Source: Methylocystis sp. ATCC 49242 (GTDB taxonomy: Bacteria > Pseudomonadota > Alphaproteobacteria > Rhizobiales > Beijerinckiaceae). Taken from it: a stretch of 64,000 bases of DNA. The translations under genes were made by a program, and so were the position numbers. Below are positions 43,617-53,210 of the stretch, piece after piece. Below the pieces are notes generated by a model that saw nothing but the letters and a program-made list of their open reading frames with translations, did no database searches and was not told the DNA's origin. The DNA lies in contig NZ_KE124774.1 of assembly GCF_000188155.2 (NCBI RefSeq), forward strand, positions 2,734,356-2,798,355, written 5' to 3'. Numbering within the stretch: the stretch's first letter is position 1; each line of letters opens with the position of its first letter.

Positions 43617-45805
43617 CGCCCCGGCTCGCCGCCAGTCTCCTCGCAATGGCGCTTTGGCTGACCGCGGATGTCCATGCGGCGCCGTCGCCCACGGAGCCGG
43701 AGCCGCCCGCGCAGGAGAAGAAACCGCCGACGCCGGAAATGAAGGCCGCCTCGAAGGAGGCGAAACCGGCGCGCCCGGCGCCTGCGCCCATTCCTGTGGT
43801 GGGCGGCCCTGTCGCGCCCGACGATCATGCGCTGCGCTATTACGCCTCGCTGAAACAGATGGCGCGGGTCAATGCGGAGCTGACGCGCCTGCGCCGCCTC
43901 TATCCCGCCTATGAACCGCCCGCCGATCTCTATGAGGCGCCGGGCAACGGCGGCGTGGACGAGGAGCCCTTGTGGGCGCTGTATTCCGCCGACCGGATCG
44001 ACGAGCTGAAAGCGGCGATCGCCGCCAAGCAGCGCGAGACGCCGACCTGGAAGCCATCCGCCGATCTGACCAAGAAGATGCGCCGCAAGGAATTGCGGCT
44101 CAGGATCGGCTCGTTCTGGAAGGCCGAGAAATTTCTCGACCTCGTCGATTACATAAAGGGCGAGAATGTCGATGTGAGCGAACTCGCCGAAGAAGTCGAC
44201 GTTCTCTGGACGATCGCCGAAGCCTATGCGCGGGCCAAGCAGAACGAAGACGCGGTGAACATGTTCAAGCGCGTCCTCACCACGTCGAAGGATTCGCATA
44301 TCCGGGTCGCGACGATCCAGAAGGCGCTGGGCTCGCTGCGCATGGCCGACGTCGAGACGCTGCTCTCTTCTGTCCCCGGCGCGGCCGAAGGCGCGAATGA
44401 ATATGCGCCAATCGCCATCGACATCACGCGCGCGCGCATCGCGGCCTTCCTGCATGATGAGCGGGCGGAGGAAGTTCCCGTCCCCGACATGCAGAAATTC
44501 GAGGTCTACGCAAAGGAGAGCCGCGACGCCAACCAGCTCGGCCTCGTCGCATGGTACGATTACAAGCGTCGTGATTTCGCGGGCGCGCTGGAGTGGTTCA
44601 AGCTCGCCATACAGAACGACGGCGACGCGATGATCGCGCATGGCCTCGCCCATTCGCTGCGCGCGCTGAACATGCTGCGCGAGGCGGAGGAAGTCGCCTT
44701 CGCCTGGCATGAGCCGCTGGCGAACAACATCATCCTGTTTCTCGATCTCTTAGAGACCGACCTCACGCGCGAGATTCCGCCCTACATCGAATCCGACCGG
44801 CTCGCGCGCTATGCGAAAGTGACGATGGAGGCGGCCTCCGGCGAAGGCGCGCAGGCGCTCGCCTGGTACGCCTACAACAGCTGCCAGTTCGACGTGGCGC
44901 TGTTCTGGTTCGAGCGCGCGGTCGCGTGGTTCCCGAAGGACGCGACGGTCTATGGCTATGCGCTCACCCTGCGTCGGCTGAAGAAGGAGAAGGGGCTTTA
45001 CGAACTCGCCAATCGCTATGACGGGCTTTTCGCCAAGGTCATCGAGATTCTCTTCCCCGACGGCTATTACCATCCGCCGACGCCCTGCGATCAGAAAGGC
45101 GCGGAATCGCTGCACGGCGCGCCATTCCATACGGCGGCCTATGTGGCTCCCGGCCCCGCGACGATTCCCGGCGCGCCGGCGAATTACGATCCGCAGGCGG
45201 CCAGCTATCTGGCGCAGAAGAACGCCTCGACGCCGATCGACATGCAGATTCCGCAGGAGATTCTGCTCCAGCGTGCAATGAAGAACATCAGGGGCCGATT
45301 CCCCGCCGTCGTGGCGCCCGAGAATCCGCTGCGCTTTCGCGCCCTGCCGATGGCGACGAATAATCGCGCTCCCGCGCATGGCCTGCCGGTCGCATCCGAG
45401 AGCCCGTTGCGCAAGGACCCGGCGACGCAGCCGCCGCCCCTCGTCGCCCGCCGCACGCCCGGCGTGGGCGCCATGCCCTATGAGCATTACGGCTTCAGCC
45501 TGCTTCCCGGCTGGAACGGCGTGGAGACGGCGACATGGCCGCCCTATTCGCAGCAGATCGCGCCCGCCGGCACGCAATGGGCGTCGCAGGACGCCGATCC
45601 CGCGAAGGCGGGAATAGCTGTCTTCGACGCGCGCAATCCGGCGAACGCCCGCGGCCTTCCGCCCGCCGGCTATGGCGCGCAGCCGACGCCCCGCGCCCCG
45701 CCGAACGCCTACGCCGCGCCCGGCCCGCGCGACGCTCCCCCGCCCGCGGCCCCGGCGCCTCCGGGCGCCGCCTATGGCCAATATCCGCAACCCGTGAGTC
45801 GCTGA
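43604..45805 (+). CDS. TPR protein of the cellulose operon (BcsK-like, no BcsC barrel)
   Basis: The 733-residue exported protein (signal peptide to about residue 25) has a Pro/Lys linker and then helical repeats of TPR/Sel1 style over about residues 75-490. Recognisable units are VLWTIAEAYARAKQNEDAVN, LVAWYDYKRRDFAGALEWF and WYAYNSCQFDVALFWFERAV. The last 230 residues are Pro/Ala-rich and disordered, without the C-terminal beta-barrel that BcsC proteins have. It therefore looks like the free TPR protein (BcsK type) of alphaproteobacterial operons. It overlaps bcsZ and is 1 base from bcsN. A periplasmic scaffold role is inferred. Confidence 0.75.
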   Translation: MSRITPRLAASLLAMALWLTADVHAAPSPTEPEPPAQEKKPPTPEMKAASKEAKPARPAPAPIPVVGGPVAPDDHALRYYASLKQMARVNAELTRLRRLYPAYEPPADLYEAPGNGGVDEEPLWALYSADRIDELKAAIAAKQRETPTWKPSADLTKKMRRKELRLRIGSFWKAEKFLDLVDYIKGENVDVSELAEEVDVLWTIAEAYARAKQNEDAVNMFKRVLTTSKDSHIRVATIQKALGSLRMADVETLLSSVPGAAEGANEYAPIAIDITRARIAAFLHDERAEEVPVPDMQKFEVYAKESRDANQLGLVAWYDYKRRDFAGALEWFKLAIQNDGDAMIAHGLAHSLRALNMLREAEEVAFAWHEPLANNIILFLDLLETDLTREIPPYIESDRLARYAKVTMEAASGEGAQALAWYAYNSCQFDVALFWFERAVAWFPKDATVYGYALTLRRLKKEKGLYELANRYDGLFAKVIEILFPDGYYHPPTPCDQKGAESLHGAPFHTAAYVAPGPATIPGAPANYDPQAASYLAQKNASTPIDMQIPQEILLQRAMKNIRGRFPAVVAPENPLRFRALPMATNNRAPAHGLPVASESPLRKDPATQPPPLVARRTPGVGAMPYEHYGFSLLPGWNGVETATWPPYSQQIAPAGTQWASQDADPAKAGIAVFDARNPANARGLPPAGYGAQPTPRAPPNAYAAPGPRDAPPPAAPAPPGAAYGQYPQPVSR

Positions 45806-45806
45806 C

Positions 45807-46928
45807 ATGATCCGCCTGCCGCGCCGCCCCCTCCTCGCCGCCGCGTCCTGCCTGATCCTCGCCGCCTGCGGCCAGAGCCAGCCGGAACGCCAGTTCACAG
45901 CCGACGCCGACGCCGCCGTCACCGGGCAATTCATCGCCGGCAAGACGCTCTCGGCGCCGATCGCCGCCGGGGAGGAGACGTCCGGCTTCGCCGTGCTGTC
46001 GCTGCCTCAGGCCGCCGGCCTCGGCGGCAAGCTCACCGAGAAACAGTTCCTCAACGGCTGGCGGGAGAGCGCGTCGCTCGACCGCGCGAAAATGGCCGGC
46101 GACTGGAACGATCTGACGATCGAAATCCAGTCGGCGCCGCCCGGCGAGGACCGTCGCGGCCAGATGCAGATCGCCAAACCCACGGCCGAAGGCGTGCGGC
46201 GCGAGATTCTCGCCCGTTTCCACGGAACGCCCATGCGCATCGTCAACCGGCCGATGCACAACCGGCTTGGCCCCTTCGGCCTCGCCGTCGGGGCCGGCGC
46301 GGGCGGGATGCGTTGCGCCTTCGCCTGGCAATGGGTCGACAATCTCGCCGTCGCGGCGCGGGGCGAAAGGGCGAATTTCTTCAACAGCGGCGAGACGCCC
46401 GCCTCGATCCGCCTGCGCCTGTGCCGGCGCGGCGTCACCGCCGACGACCTCGCTCTCTGGTACGAGCAACTCGAAATAGACCCGGCCAATGTCGCCCGCA
46501 TCGCGGAAGCCTTGCGCCAGAACGCGCAGACCGGCGAAGGCGCGTCGCAGGTCGTCGACGCCTCCGACAGTCTGGAAGCCACGCTCATTGGCGGCCCGCG
46601 CGGGGCGGCGGCGCATGCGGCCGGCCCGCGTCGCCATGTCGCCCACCGCCCCCGCCGCGCCGCCCCGGACACGGCGCCCGACACATTCGCGCCCCTGACC
46701 ACCCCCTCCTCGCCGAGCGCCTCCGGCCCGCGCTATCTGGGCGCGGTCGCGGGCGCCGGCGCGCAATATGCGGCCAGCGCGCCAGTCGGCTCGCGCGGCG
46801 CGGGCTTCGGGCCCGTGCGCCTCGATCCCGGGCTTCCGGCGCAGGCCTATCGCGGCCCCTCGGCCGCCCGCGCGGTGGTACCGCCGAGCCCGGGCGGAGC
46901 GCCGGTCTATCTTGCGCCCGCGCGATAG
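45807..46928 (+). CDS. bcsN: Cellulose biosynthesis lipoprotein BcsN
   Basis: The 373-residue protein has a lipoprotein signal with lipobox LAACG (Cys21). The domain contains [44 protein letters not shown] and [20 protein letters not shown], which fit the BcsN family of alphaproteobacterial cellulose operons. The last 120 residues are Ala/Pro/Gly-rich. It starts one base after the TPR stop and closes the operon. It is probably anchored in the outer membrane; the exact function is unknown. Confidence 0.75.
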   Translation: MIRLPRRPLLAAASCLILAACGQSQPERQFTADADAAVTGQFIAGKTLSAPIAAGEETSGFAVLSLPQAAGLGGKLTEKQFLNGWRESASLDRAKMAGDWNDLTIEIQSAPPGEDRRGQMQIAKPTAEGVRREILARFHGTPMRIVNRPMHNRLGPFGLAVGAGAGGMRCAFAWQWVDNLAVAARGERANFFNSGETPASIRLRLCRRGVTADDLALWYEQLEIDPANVARIAEALRQNAQTGEGASQVVDASDSLEATLIGGPRGAAAHAAGPRRHVAHRPRRAAPDTAPDTFAPLTTPSSPSASGPRYLGAVAGAGAQYAASAPVGSRGAGFGPVRLDPGLPAQAYRGPSAARAVVPPSPGGAPVYLAPAR

Positions 46929-46952
46929 GGGCGCCGCATCGCGAAAGGAGGC

Positions 46953-47001
46953 TTGACAGGTTCCGCCTGCGCCTCGATGTTGCCGAACAATTCGTTCGGC
47001 A
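46953..47001. promoter_or_regulatory. metX promoter region with perfect inverted repeat
   Basis: TTGACA near 46953 is followed after about 17 bases by a weak GATGTT. TGCCGAAC (46981-46988) and GTTCGGCA (46994-47001) then form a perfect 8-bp inverted repeat around AATTC, 31 bases before the metX start. It could be an operator or an RNA hairpin near the ribosome binding site. No known methionine riboswitch sequence is seen. Confidence 0.45.
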
Positions 47002-47032
47002 TATCGAACGCGAGGACGCCCGCGAGGATTCA

Positions 47033-48223
47033 TTGACCACTTCGTCTCAGGCGCGACAACCCGGCGCCGGGTCCGGCGGCAGCGCGAGGACCAACGGAAA
47101 GATCGTCACCTTTCCGGCCGATCGCCCCCTCCTCACCGACGGCGGCGGGCGCATCGCGCCGCTGACCATCGGCTACGAGACCTACGGCCAGCTGAACGAG
47201 GCGCGCAGCAACGCCATCCTGCTGTGCCATGCGCTGACCGGCGACCAATATGCGGCGGGCGTGCACCCCGTCACCGGCAAGCCGGGCTGGTGGGACGCAC
47301 TGGTCGGTCCGGGCAAGCCCTTCGACACAGACCGCTATTTCCTCATCTGCTCGAATGTCGTCGGCGGCTGTATGGGCACGACGGGCCCGGCCTCGATCAA
47401 TGTCGCGACAGGCAAGCCCTACGGGCTCGACTTTCCGGTTGTCACCATCCGCGACATGGTGCGCGCGCAGGCGATGCTGATCGATCACCTCGGCATCGAC
47501 ACGCTGTTCTGCGTGGCGGGCGGCTCGATGGGCGGCATGCAGGTGCTGCAATGGGCGGCGAGCTACCCCGAACGCGTCTTCTCCGCCATGCCGATCGCAA
47601 CGGCGGCGAAACATTCGGCGCAGAACATCGCCTTTCACGAGGTCGGGCGGCAGGCGGTGATGGCCGATCCCGACTGGCGCGGCGGGCGCTATCTCGAACA
47701 GGGCGTACGTCCCGAGAAAGGGCTGGCGGTTGCGCGCATGTCGGCGCACATCACCTATCTCTCGGAGGCCGCGCTCCAGCGCAAATTCGGCCGCAAGCTG
47801 CAGGACCGCTCGGCGCCGACCTTCTCCTTCGACGCCGACTTCCAGGTCGAGAACTATCTTCGCTACCAGGGCCTCGCCTTCGTCGAGCGCTTCGACGCGA
47901 ATTCCTATCTCTTCGTCACCCGCGCCTGCGACTATTTCGATCTCGCGGCGGATTACAACGGCTCGCTGGCGCAGGCGTTCAAGGACACCAAGACGCGCTT
48001 CTGCGTGGTCGCCTTCGATTCCGACTGGCTCTATCCGACATCGGATTCGCGCGCGATCGTCCATGCGCTGAACGCGGGCGGCGCGTCGGTCTCCTTCGTC
48101 GAGATCGAGTCCGACAAGGGACATGACGCCTTCCTGCTGCATGAGGAAATGTTCTTCGCGACGACGCGCGGCTTTCTCGAATCCGCGGCCGCCGCGCGCG
48201 GCCTGAAGGAGGCGCGCAAGTGA
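47033..48223 (+). CDS. metX: Homoserine O-acetyltransferase MetX
   Basis: MetX acylates homoserine, the first committed step of methionine synthesis. The 396-residue alpha/beta hydrolase has [27 protein letters not shown], the [20 protein letters not shown] motif, the nucleophile Ser in [13 protein letters not shown] and the Asp/His partners in FDSDWLYPT and [11 protein letters not shown]. The start is TTG 47033, with GAGG five bases upstream; no in-frame ATG exists near the family start. The last codons overlap metW as GTGA. Some MetX proteins use succinyl-CoA, so the acyl donor is not certain. Confidence 0.93.
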   Translation: MTTSSQARQPGAGSGGSARTNGKIVTFPADRPLLTDGGGRIAPLTIGYETYGQLNEARSNAILLCHALTGDQYAAGVHPVTGKPGWWDALVGPGKPFDTDRYFLICSNVVGGCMGTTGPASINVATGKPYGLDFPVVTIRDMVRAQAMLIDHLGIDTLFCVAGGSMGGMQVLQWAASYPERVFSAMPIATAAKHSAQNIAFHEVGRQAVMADPDWRGGRYLEQGVRPEKGLAVARMSAHITYLSEAALQRKFGRKLQDRSAPTFSFDADFQVENYLRYQGLAFVERFDANSYLFVTRACDYFDLAADYNGSLAQAFKDTKTRFCVVAFDSDWLYPTSDSRAIVHALNAGGASVSFVEIESDKGHDAFLLHEEMFFATTRGFLESAAAARGLKEARK

Positions 48224-48852
48224 ACGGCGACCCGCAGAATCCGCGCCTCGATCTGCGCGTCATCGCCGACATGGTCGCGCCGGGCTCGCGCGTGCTGGAT
48301 GTCGGCTGCGGCGACGGCGCGCTGTTGCAGCTTCTCGAAGACGCGAAGGGCGTCGACGGACGCGGCGTCGAGCTGTCGCAGCGCGGCGTCAATGAATGCG
48401 TGGCCAAGGGACTGTCCGTCATTCAGGGCGACGCCGATACAGACCTCGCGGATTATCCCGACGACGGCTTCGACTATGTCATTCTGTCGCAGACGCTTCA
48501 GGCGACGCGGCGCCCGCGCGAGGCGCTGCGCAACATGCTGCGCATCGGCCGGCGCGCGATCGTCTCGTTCCCAAACTTCGGACACTGGAAAGTGCGCGCC
48601 TATCTCGCCTTTCGAGGCCGGATGCCGGTGACCGGCAATCTGGCGCACCACTGGCACGACACGCCGAACATTCATCTGTGCACGATCCGCGATTTCGTCG
48701 AACTCGTCGACGATCTCGGGGCGCATATCGAGCGCGGCGTGGCGCTCGACCGCGCCGGCTCGCCGATCCGCGTCAACGCGCCCTGGTGGGTGTGGAATCT
48801 CATGGGCGAGCAGGCGGTCTTTCTTCTCGAACGCGGCGCTCCCGGCAAATAG
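48220..48852 (+). CDS. metW: Methionine biosynthesis protein MetW
   Basis: The 210-residue protein has the methyltransferase-like core: [20 protein letters not shown] binds SAM, then [38 protein letters not shown] and [20 protein letters not shown]. The FPNFGHW motif is characteristic of MetW. It is encoded with metX in many proteobacteria and supports homoserine acylation. It starts at GTG 48220 inside the metX stop. Confidence 0.92.
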   Translation: MNGDPQNPRLDLRVIADMVAPGSRVLDVGCGDGALLQLLEDAKGVDGRGVELSQRGVNECVAKGLSVIQGDADTDLADYPDDGFDYVILSQTLQATRRPREALRNMLRIGRRAIVSFPNFGHWKVRAYLAFRGRMPVTGNLAHHWHDTPNIHLCTIRDFVELVDDLGAHIERGVALDRAGSPIRVNAPWWVWNLMGEQAVFLLERGAPGK

Positions 48853-49050
48853 GCGCGGCGGAACATGCGACATGCGACGGTTTGTCCCGCCTGTTGTTCT
48901 TTCGCCGCAGCGCCATTCGCGTTAGCCTCAATAATGTCGATTGGATAACCTGCATTGCGCGGGGGGCGAGCGGCTTCCTTTCGGGATACGCTTCAAAAAG
49001 CAAGAAAGACCGTGCGAGGAGCATCTTCGCCGGAACGAGGAGACGCGGGC

Positions 49051-49869
49051 TTGAGCACGCATCCGGGGGACACCCCGCTGAGCTACGCCGTTCCGTCACG
49101 GAAGACGCGCGTCAGCCGTCGCGGGTCGCGCGCGACGGCAGGCGACCCGCCGGCCCTGCGTGATCTGCCGATCTTCTCCACCGTGGACGACGCGACGCTC
49201 GCGCGTCTCGCTCTGGAAGCGAAGGTTGAAGCCTTCGAGGACGGCGCCGTGATCTTTCGCCAGGGCGATCCGGTGAGCGCGGTGGTCGTGATCCTGCACG
49301 GCTTCGTCAAGATGCTGCGCATCGCGCCCAGCGGCGACGAGACGCTGATCGGCATCCGCTCAGACGGCGAGACGGTGGGCGAGCCGCCCTCGAACGCCAA
49401 TGAAATCTATCGCGTCTCGGCGGAGGCGGTGGGGCAGACATCGGTTCTCAAGCTCCCTGCGGCGCGCTTTGCGCGTCTGATGAAGGAGTCGCCGGCGCTC
49501 AGCAGCGCCGTGACGCAGGACGCCAAGGACAAGATCGCGGCGCTCATCACCGAGATCGAATCGCTCAAGGCGCAGAACGCCGACCAGCGGCTCGCGAATT
49601 TCATTCTGTCGCTCTGCCCGCCGGGCGAGGAGCGATGCCGTTTCCGCCTGCCCTACGACAAGCGGCTGATCGCCGCGCGGCTCGGCGTGAAACAGGAGAC
49701 GCTGTCGCGCGCCTTCGCAAAATTGCGCGACTATGGCGTGCGCACGGAAACACGCGACGTGCTCGTCGAGAGCGTGTCGCGCCTCGTCGATCAATGCGAT
49801 CAGCTCGGCCGCCAGTCGCGCCTGCCCTCGGAGCGAGCCGGCCACGCGGCCCGCGACGACGCCGCATAG
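49051..49869 (+). CDS. Crp/Fnr-family transcriptional regulator
   Basis: This 272-residue protein has a cyclic-nucleotide-binding-type sensor (FSTVDDATLARLALEAKVEA, DGAVIFRQGDPVSAVVVILH, GFVKMLRIAPSGDETLIGI) and a dimer helix. A Crp-type HTH follows (YDKRLIAARLGVKQETLSRA, FAKLRDYGV). It has no N-terminal cysteine cluster, so it is not an Fnr-type iron-sulfur oxygen sensor. The ligand is unknown. TTG 49051 has GAGGAG eight bases upstream; other starts upstream lack a site. It is monocistronic. Confidence 0.88.
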   Translation: MSTHPGDTPLSYAVPSRKTRVSRRGSRATAGDPPALRDLPIFSTVDDATLARLALEAKVEAFEDGAVIFRQGDPVSAVVVILHGFVKMLRIAPSGDETLIGIRSDGETVGEPPSNANEIYRVSAEAVGQTSVLKLPAARFARLMKESPALSSAVTQDAKDKIAALITEIESLKAQNADQRLANFILSLCPPGEERCRFRLPYDKRLIAARLGVKQETLSRAFAKLRDYGVRTETRDVLVESVSRLVDQCDQLGRQSRLPSERAGHAARDDAA

Positions 49870-49969
49870 GAACCGCAACGCCCTTGTCCTGACGCGCCGG
49901 CGCCGCACTTATGATGCGGCGCTGTTCTTTTTTGCGCTGTCCCGCTTTCCCGGGCCAAGGAGCTTTGTC

Positions 49970-50452
49970 ATGACATCGCGCATTACTTTCATCGTTCTCA
50001 CGCTTTCCCTTTCATGTCTTGCTTCGGCGCAAGCGTTCGCGGGCGCGACCAATGGCCCCTCGGCGCTGGCGCTCGCCGCTCTCGTCGGCGACCGCGCGCC
50101 GCAGGTCGTCCCGCTCGAAAAACGTCTCCTCGCCGCCTTTCTCGACGGACACGCCGAAATGCCCCATCCCAAGGGCAAGAACATCGTTGTGAAGGCGGAT
50201 TCGATCGACTGCCGCGCGAGCAATGTCGACGTCACGCAGCACGCCTGCACCCTCGCTTTCGGCGACAAGAAGATCGAGCTCGTGGGCCGCAAGGCGCATG
50301 AGCTATACGCCACGCTCGTCGAAAATGGCGTCGCGGCCGATGGCGCGGCCGGCTCGATCCATGTCGCGGTCACGGCGCTCGACTGTCAGGTCGACGCCGA
50401 CGAAGTGCGAGAGAAAGCCGGCGGCGGCGCAAGATGCGCCTTCAATCCCTGA
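49970..50452 (+). CDS. Exported hypothetical protein
   Basis: The 160-residue protein starts with a clear signal peptide (MTSRITFIVLTLSLSCLASA, cleaved after AQAFA). The mature part has four cysteines (DCRASNVDVTQHAC, ALDCQVDAD, GGARCAFNP), probably two disulfides. I know no family for it. AAGGAG lies seven bases before ATG 49970. It sits alone between the Crp gene and the Tlde1-like gene. Confidence 0.7.
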   Translation: MTSRITFIVLTLSLSCLASAQAFAGATNGPSALALAALVGDRAPQVVPLEKRLLAAFLDGHAEMPHPKGKNIVVKADSIDCRASNVDVTQHACTLAFGDKKIELVGRKAHELYATLVENGVAADGAAGSIHVAVTALDCQVDADEVREKAGGGARCAFNP

Positions 50453-50774
50453 GTCGTTTCGAGCGCAACGAAGAGATTTCGCAAGAAGAAAAACCGGCAA
50501 AACTAAGGTAACGAGAGTCTTTCCGTAGCCGCCCGGCCCGGAAAGACTCCAGACGCCAGCAGGCGAAAACGCGATTCGCGATGTCGCCCGATATGGCCAA
50601 GAATTCGCCCCAAAGCCGTCCAAGCAAGGCCGCGATGGCCTGTTGATATTGGTGTCACGGGGCTCCCCGCGCAGCCTACGCAATTGATCGAACCTTCCCG
50701 CGGCGAGGAACGGTTCCGTCGTAAGGCGCGCCCGGCGAATGAATCCGATGACGGGAGCGTGCAACAGAGGATCC
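50453..50774. repeat. Intergenic region with a strong inverted repeat
   Basis: GAGTCTTTCCG (50515-50525) and CGGAAAGACTC (50539-50549) form a perfect 11-bp inverted repeat with a 13-base loop. No T-run follows, so it is not a classical terminator. The rest of the stretch shows no gene. Confidence 0.65.
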
Positions 50775-51797
50775 ATGCGCAACATGGCTTCAGCCCACTC
50801 GACCGCCTTCACATCCTTGAAATCGCTCTCCCGCGCCATTCCCGCCGTCAGCGCGCTCGCATTGAGCCTTTCCGCTGGCCTGTGGATGCTGCATGGGCAA
50901 CCCAACGCCCCGAGCGAAGTCGCCGGGGCGCCGAGGGCCGCTTCAGGGACGACGCCCGTGGCCTTTCCCTACGGGCCGATGCTTGTCGACATGGGCGCTC
51001 GCGCGCGCATGGCTTCGACAGCGCAGACAGCCCGGGTGGAAGCGAAAGTCGAGACGTCGCCGCAAACACCCGCCGCCGTTCCGGAGCAGCAGCAGGCCGC
51101 GACGACAGCCGTCGTGGAGGGCGAGGTCGCGCCCCTGCCGCCGCGTCGCCCGTCCGAGCTGAGATATTCCGCGAGCCGCGGCCCGGTCCGCGTCCCCCTT
51201 CGCCAGGCGCTGCAAAACGCGCCGGCCGCGCCGGCCGCCGCGCCCGCCGACAATCGCTCTATCTTCGAGAAGTTTTTCGGCGCGTCGACGCCCGCGTCGC
51301 CGCAAGCCGCGCAGGCGCCCGGACAGGCGCTGGCCTATGCGCCAGCGGAGACCGGCCTTTTCGGCGGAACGAAGCCGGCGACGGCGCCGGCGCCCGTCAG
51401 CCCTTCGACCGGCGGGGCCGACCGCTACACCGCGATCTACGACATCTCGGCGCATACGGTCTACATGCCCAACGGCACGAAACTGGAGGCCCATTCCGGC
51501 CTCGGCTCCCGGCTGGACGATCCGCGCTACGTGCATGAGAGAATGCACGGCCCCACGCCGCCGCATGTCTACTCGCTGTCGCCGCGGGAGGCGCTTTTCC
51601 ACGGCGTCGAGGCCCTGCGCCTCACGCCAATCGGCGGCGGAAACATATTCGGACGCGCGGGTCTTCTCGCGCATACCTACATGCTCGGCCCCAACGGCGA
51701 CTCCAACGGATGCGTGTCCTTCCGCAACTATGACGCATTCCTGCAGGCGTACAAGAGGGGCGAGGTGAAGCGTCTCGTCGTCGTCGCACATATGTAA
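50775..51797 (+). CDS. Tlde1-like (DUF2778) L,D-transpeptidase-type exported protein
   Basis: The 340-residue protein has an N-terminal hydrophobic anchor (AIPAVSALALSLSAGLWML), a long Ala/Pro/Gln linker and a C-terminal DUF2778 domain: YDISAHTVYMPNG, KLEAHSGLGSRLDDPRYVHE, MHGPTPPHVYSLSPRE, LLAHTYMLGPNGDSNGCVSF. The final His and the Cys in SNGC correspond to the L,D-transpeptidase-like catalytic pair of the Tlde1 family. Tlde1 is a type VI effector in Salmonella, but many Hyphomicrobiales carry anchored DUF2778 proteins as housekeeping envelope enzymes. No immunity or secretion gene is adjacent, so the second reading is preferred. AGAGG precedes ATG 50775. Confidence 0.8.
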   Translation: MRNMASAHSTAFTSLKSLSRAIPAVSALALSLSAGLWMLHGQPNAPSEVAGAPRAASGTTPVAFPYGPMLVDMGARARMASTAQTARVEAKVETSPQTPAAVPEQQQAATTAVVEGEVAPLPPRRPSELRYSASRGPVRVPLRQALQNAPAAPAAAPADNRSIFEKFFGASTPASPQAAQAPGQALAYAPAETGLFGGTKPATAPAPVSPSTGGADRYTAIYDISAHTVYMPNGTKLEAHSGLGSRLDDPRYVHERMHGPTPPHVYSLSPREALFHGVEALRLTPIGGGNIFGRAGLLAHTYMLGPNGDSNGCVSFRNYDAFLQAYKRGEVKRLVVVAHM

Positions 51798-51917
51798 TCA
51801 TCGACGCGGCGTCGCGCAGGGTCCGGACATTGAAATTCGCTCGCGTGAACCGGGTTTCCGCTCGCGAACCGTAGGGCTATGATGCCGCATGAGCTTTTCA
51901 TGCCATGCGAGGACGCC

Positions 51918-52214
51918 TTGCGAAAACTCGTCGCCCTGACGCTGCTTTTTTCAATCGCCGCGATCTCGTCGGCCTTCGCCCAGAACACCTCCGCCGCGAG
52001 CACGGCGGAAGACATGGCGGCCGAGCAGGCCGCATGCCGGGAAGACGCGGAGAGATTCTGCGGCGGCAACACCATCTTCATTTTCGAGATGGAAAATTGC
52101 CTGAAGCGATACAGGAAGCAATTGTCGAAAGCCTGTCGCCAGCAGCTTTCTCCCACGGATTTCAGGAAATATTATCGCGAAGAGGCGCATCCCTTCGATT
52201 TTCTGACGGAGTGA
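51918..52214 (+). CDS. Small exported Cys-rich protein
   Basis: From TTG 51918 the product is 98 residues with a clean signal peptide (LRKLVALTLLFSIAAISSAF, then AQ). One short cysteine-rich helical unit follows, with four cysteines (ACREDAERFCGG, ENCLKRYRKQLSKACRQQL) spaced as in the cysteine-rich repeat of Golgi GLG1-like proteins. GAGG lies five bases upstream of the TTG; ATG 51879 or 51900 would put charged residues before the signal. The function is unknown. Confidence 0.65.
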   Translation: MRKLVALTLLFSIAAISSAFAQNTSAASTAEDMAAEQAACREDAERFCGGNTIFIFEMENCLKRYRKQLSKACRQQLSPTDFRKYYREEAHPFDFLTE

Positions 52215-52305
52215 GAAGCCTCGCGGTCAGGCGCGTCATAATGCTTGTCTTTCCGCGCGCGCTGGCCGAAAAGTCTCGCGCCTATCAATCGCCGGAGAGG
52301 ACAGC

Positions 52306-52668
52306 GTGTCGAAGCAGGATGTGACGGTTTTCGTTTGCGTGTCGTGTCGCGACGGCGCAGACGCGGAGGTTCGTCCCGGCGCCGTCTTTCTCGACGCCCT
52401 TCGGACGCGGCTTTCGGAGCGTAATCTCACGCTTGCCGTCGAGCCGGTCGAATGTCTCGCGGTCTGCAAGCGGCCGGCGACGATCGCCTTCGCCGCGCCG
52501 GGCAAATGGACCTATGTCATCGGCGATCTCGACGTCGAGGCGCATGTCGACGAACTGATCGACGCCGCGCAAAGTTTCGCGGCCAGCGACAACGGCATCG
52601 TTCCCTGGAAGGAGCGTCCCGTATGTTTCAGGAAGGGCGTCGTTTCGCGCACGCCGCCCCTCCCGTAG
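52306..52668 (+). CDS. DUF1636 protein (CxxC thioredoxin-fold-like)
   Basis: The 120-residue protein has VFVCVSCRDGAD and VEPVECLAVCKRPATIAF, four cysteines in the pattern of the DUF1636 family, which resembles thioredoxin-like 2Fe-2S ferredoxins. Binding of a metal or cluster is likely but unproven. It starts at GTG 52306 with GGAGAGG upstream. It is convergent with the pyrophosphatase gene, with only five bases between stops. Confidence 0.8.
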   Translation: MSKQDVTVFVCVSCRDGADAEVRPGAVFLDALRTRLSERNLTLAVEPVECLAVCKRPATIAFAAPGKWTYVIGDLDVEAHVDELIDAAQSFAASDNGIVPWKERPVCFRKGVVSRTPPLP

Positions 52669-52673
52669 CATCC

Positions 52674-53210
52674 TTACTTCTTGTCGGCCTTCGCGCGCTC
52701 GATCGCGGCGGAGATCAGCGCGCGCGCGTCCGCCGCGTCGCCCCAGCCAGCGACCTTCGCCCATTTTCCCGGTTCAAGATCCTTGTAGTGCACGAAGAAA
52801 TGCTCGATGCGCCGCCAGGTCATCTCCTGAAGGTCGGTGTAGTTCTGCACATCGACATAGCGCTGCGTGAGACGCGTCGACGGCACGGCGATGATCTTCT
52901 CGTCGCCGCCCGCCTCATCCGTCATGCGCAGCACGCCGATCGGCCGCACCGCGATCACCGCGCCCGGCGCGACGGGCCGGGTGTTGGCGACGAGCACGTC
53001 GCAGGGATCGCCGTCGTCGGACAGCGTATGCGGGATGAAACCGTAATTGCCGGGATAGCGCATCGCCGTATAGAGGAAACGGTCGACGAAGAGCGTGCCC
53101 GAAGCCTTGTCGAGTTCATATTTGATCGGCTCGCCGCCGAGCGGCACCTCGACGACGACATTGACTTCATGCGGGGGGTTCGCGCCGATCGGAATGGCGT
53201 CGAGACGCAT
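52674..53210 (-). CDS. ppa: Inorganic pyrophosphatase (family I)
   Basis: Ppa hydrolyses pyrophosphate and so drives biosynthetic reactions. The 178-residue protein has the family I motifs [38 protein letters not shown] (with the metal-binding Asp residues of DGDPCDVLV) and [10 protein letters not shown]. The active site is complete and the length standard. It is transcribed alone. Confidence 0.97.
   Translation of the reverse strand: MRLDAIPIGANPPHEVNVVVEVPLGGEPIKYELDKASGTLFVDRFLYTAMRYPGNYGFIPHTLSDDGDPCDVLVANTRPVAPGAVIAVRPIGVLRMTDEAGGDEKIIAVPSTRLTQRYVDVQNYTDLQEMTWRRIEHFFVHYKDLEPGKWAKVAGWGDAADARALISAAIERAKADKK

Noticed and set aside
43604-45805. BcsC (TPR plus outer-membrane barrel)
   Set aside because: The C-terminal 230 residues are Pro/Ala-rich and disordered rather than a beta-barrel.
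46929-47032. SAM-II riboswitch upstream of metX
   Set aside because: The conserved core and the GCTAAA-type 3' part near the ribosome binding site are absent; only an inverted repeat is seen.
50775-51797. Type VI secretion effector Tlde1 with immunity gene
   Set aside because: No immunity, VgrG, Hcp or other secretion gene lies nearby and the protein has its own membrane anchor.
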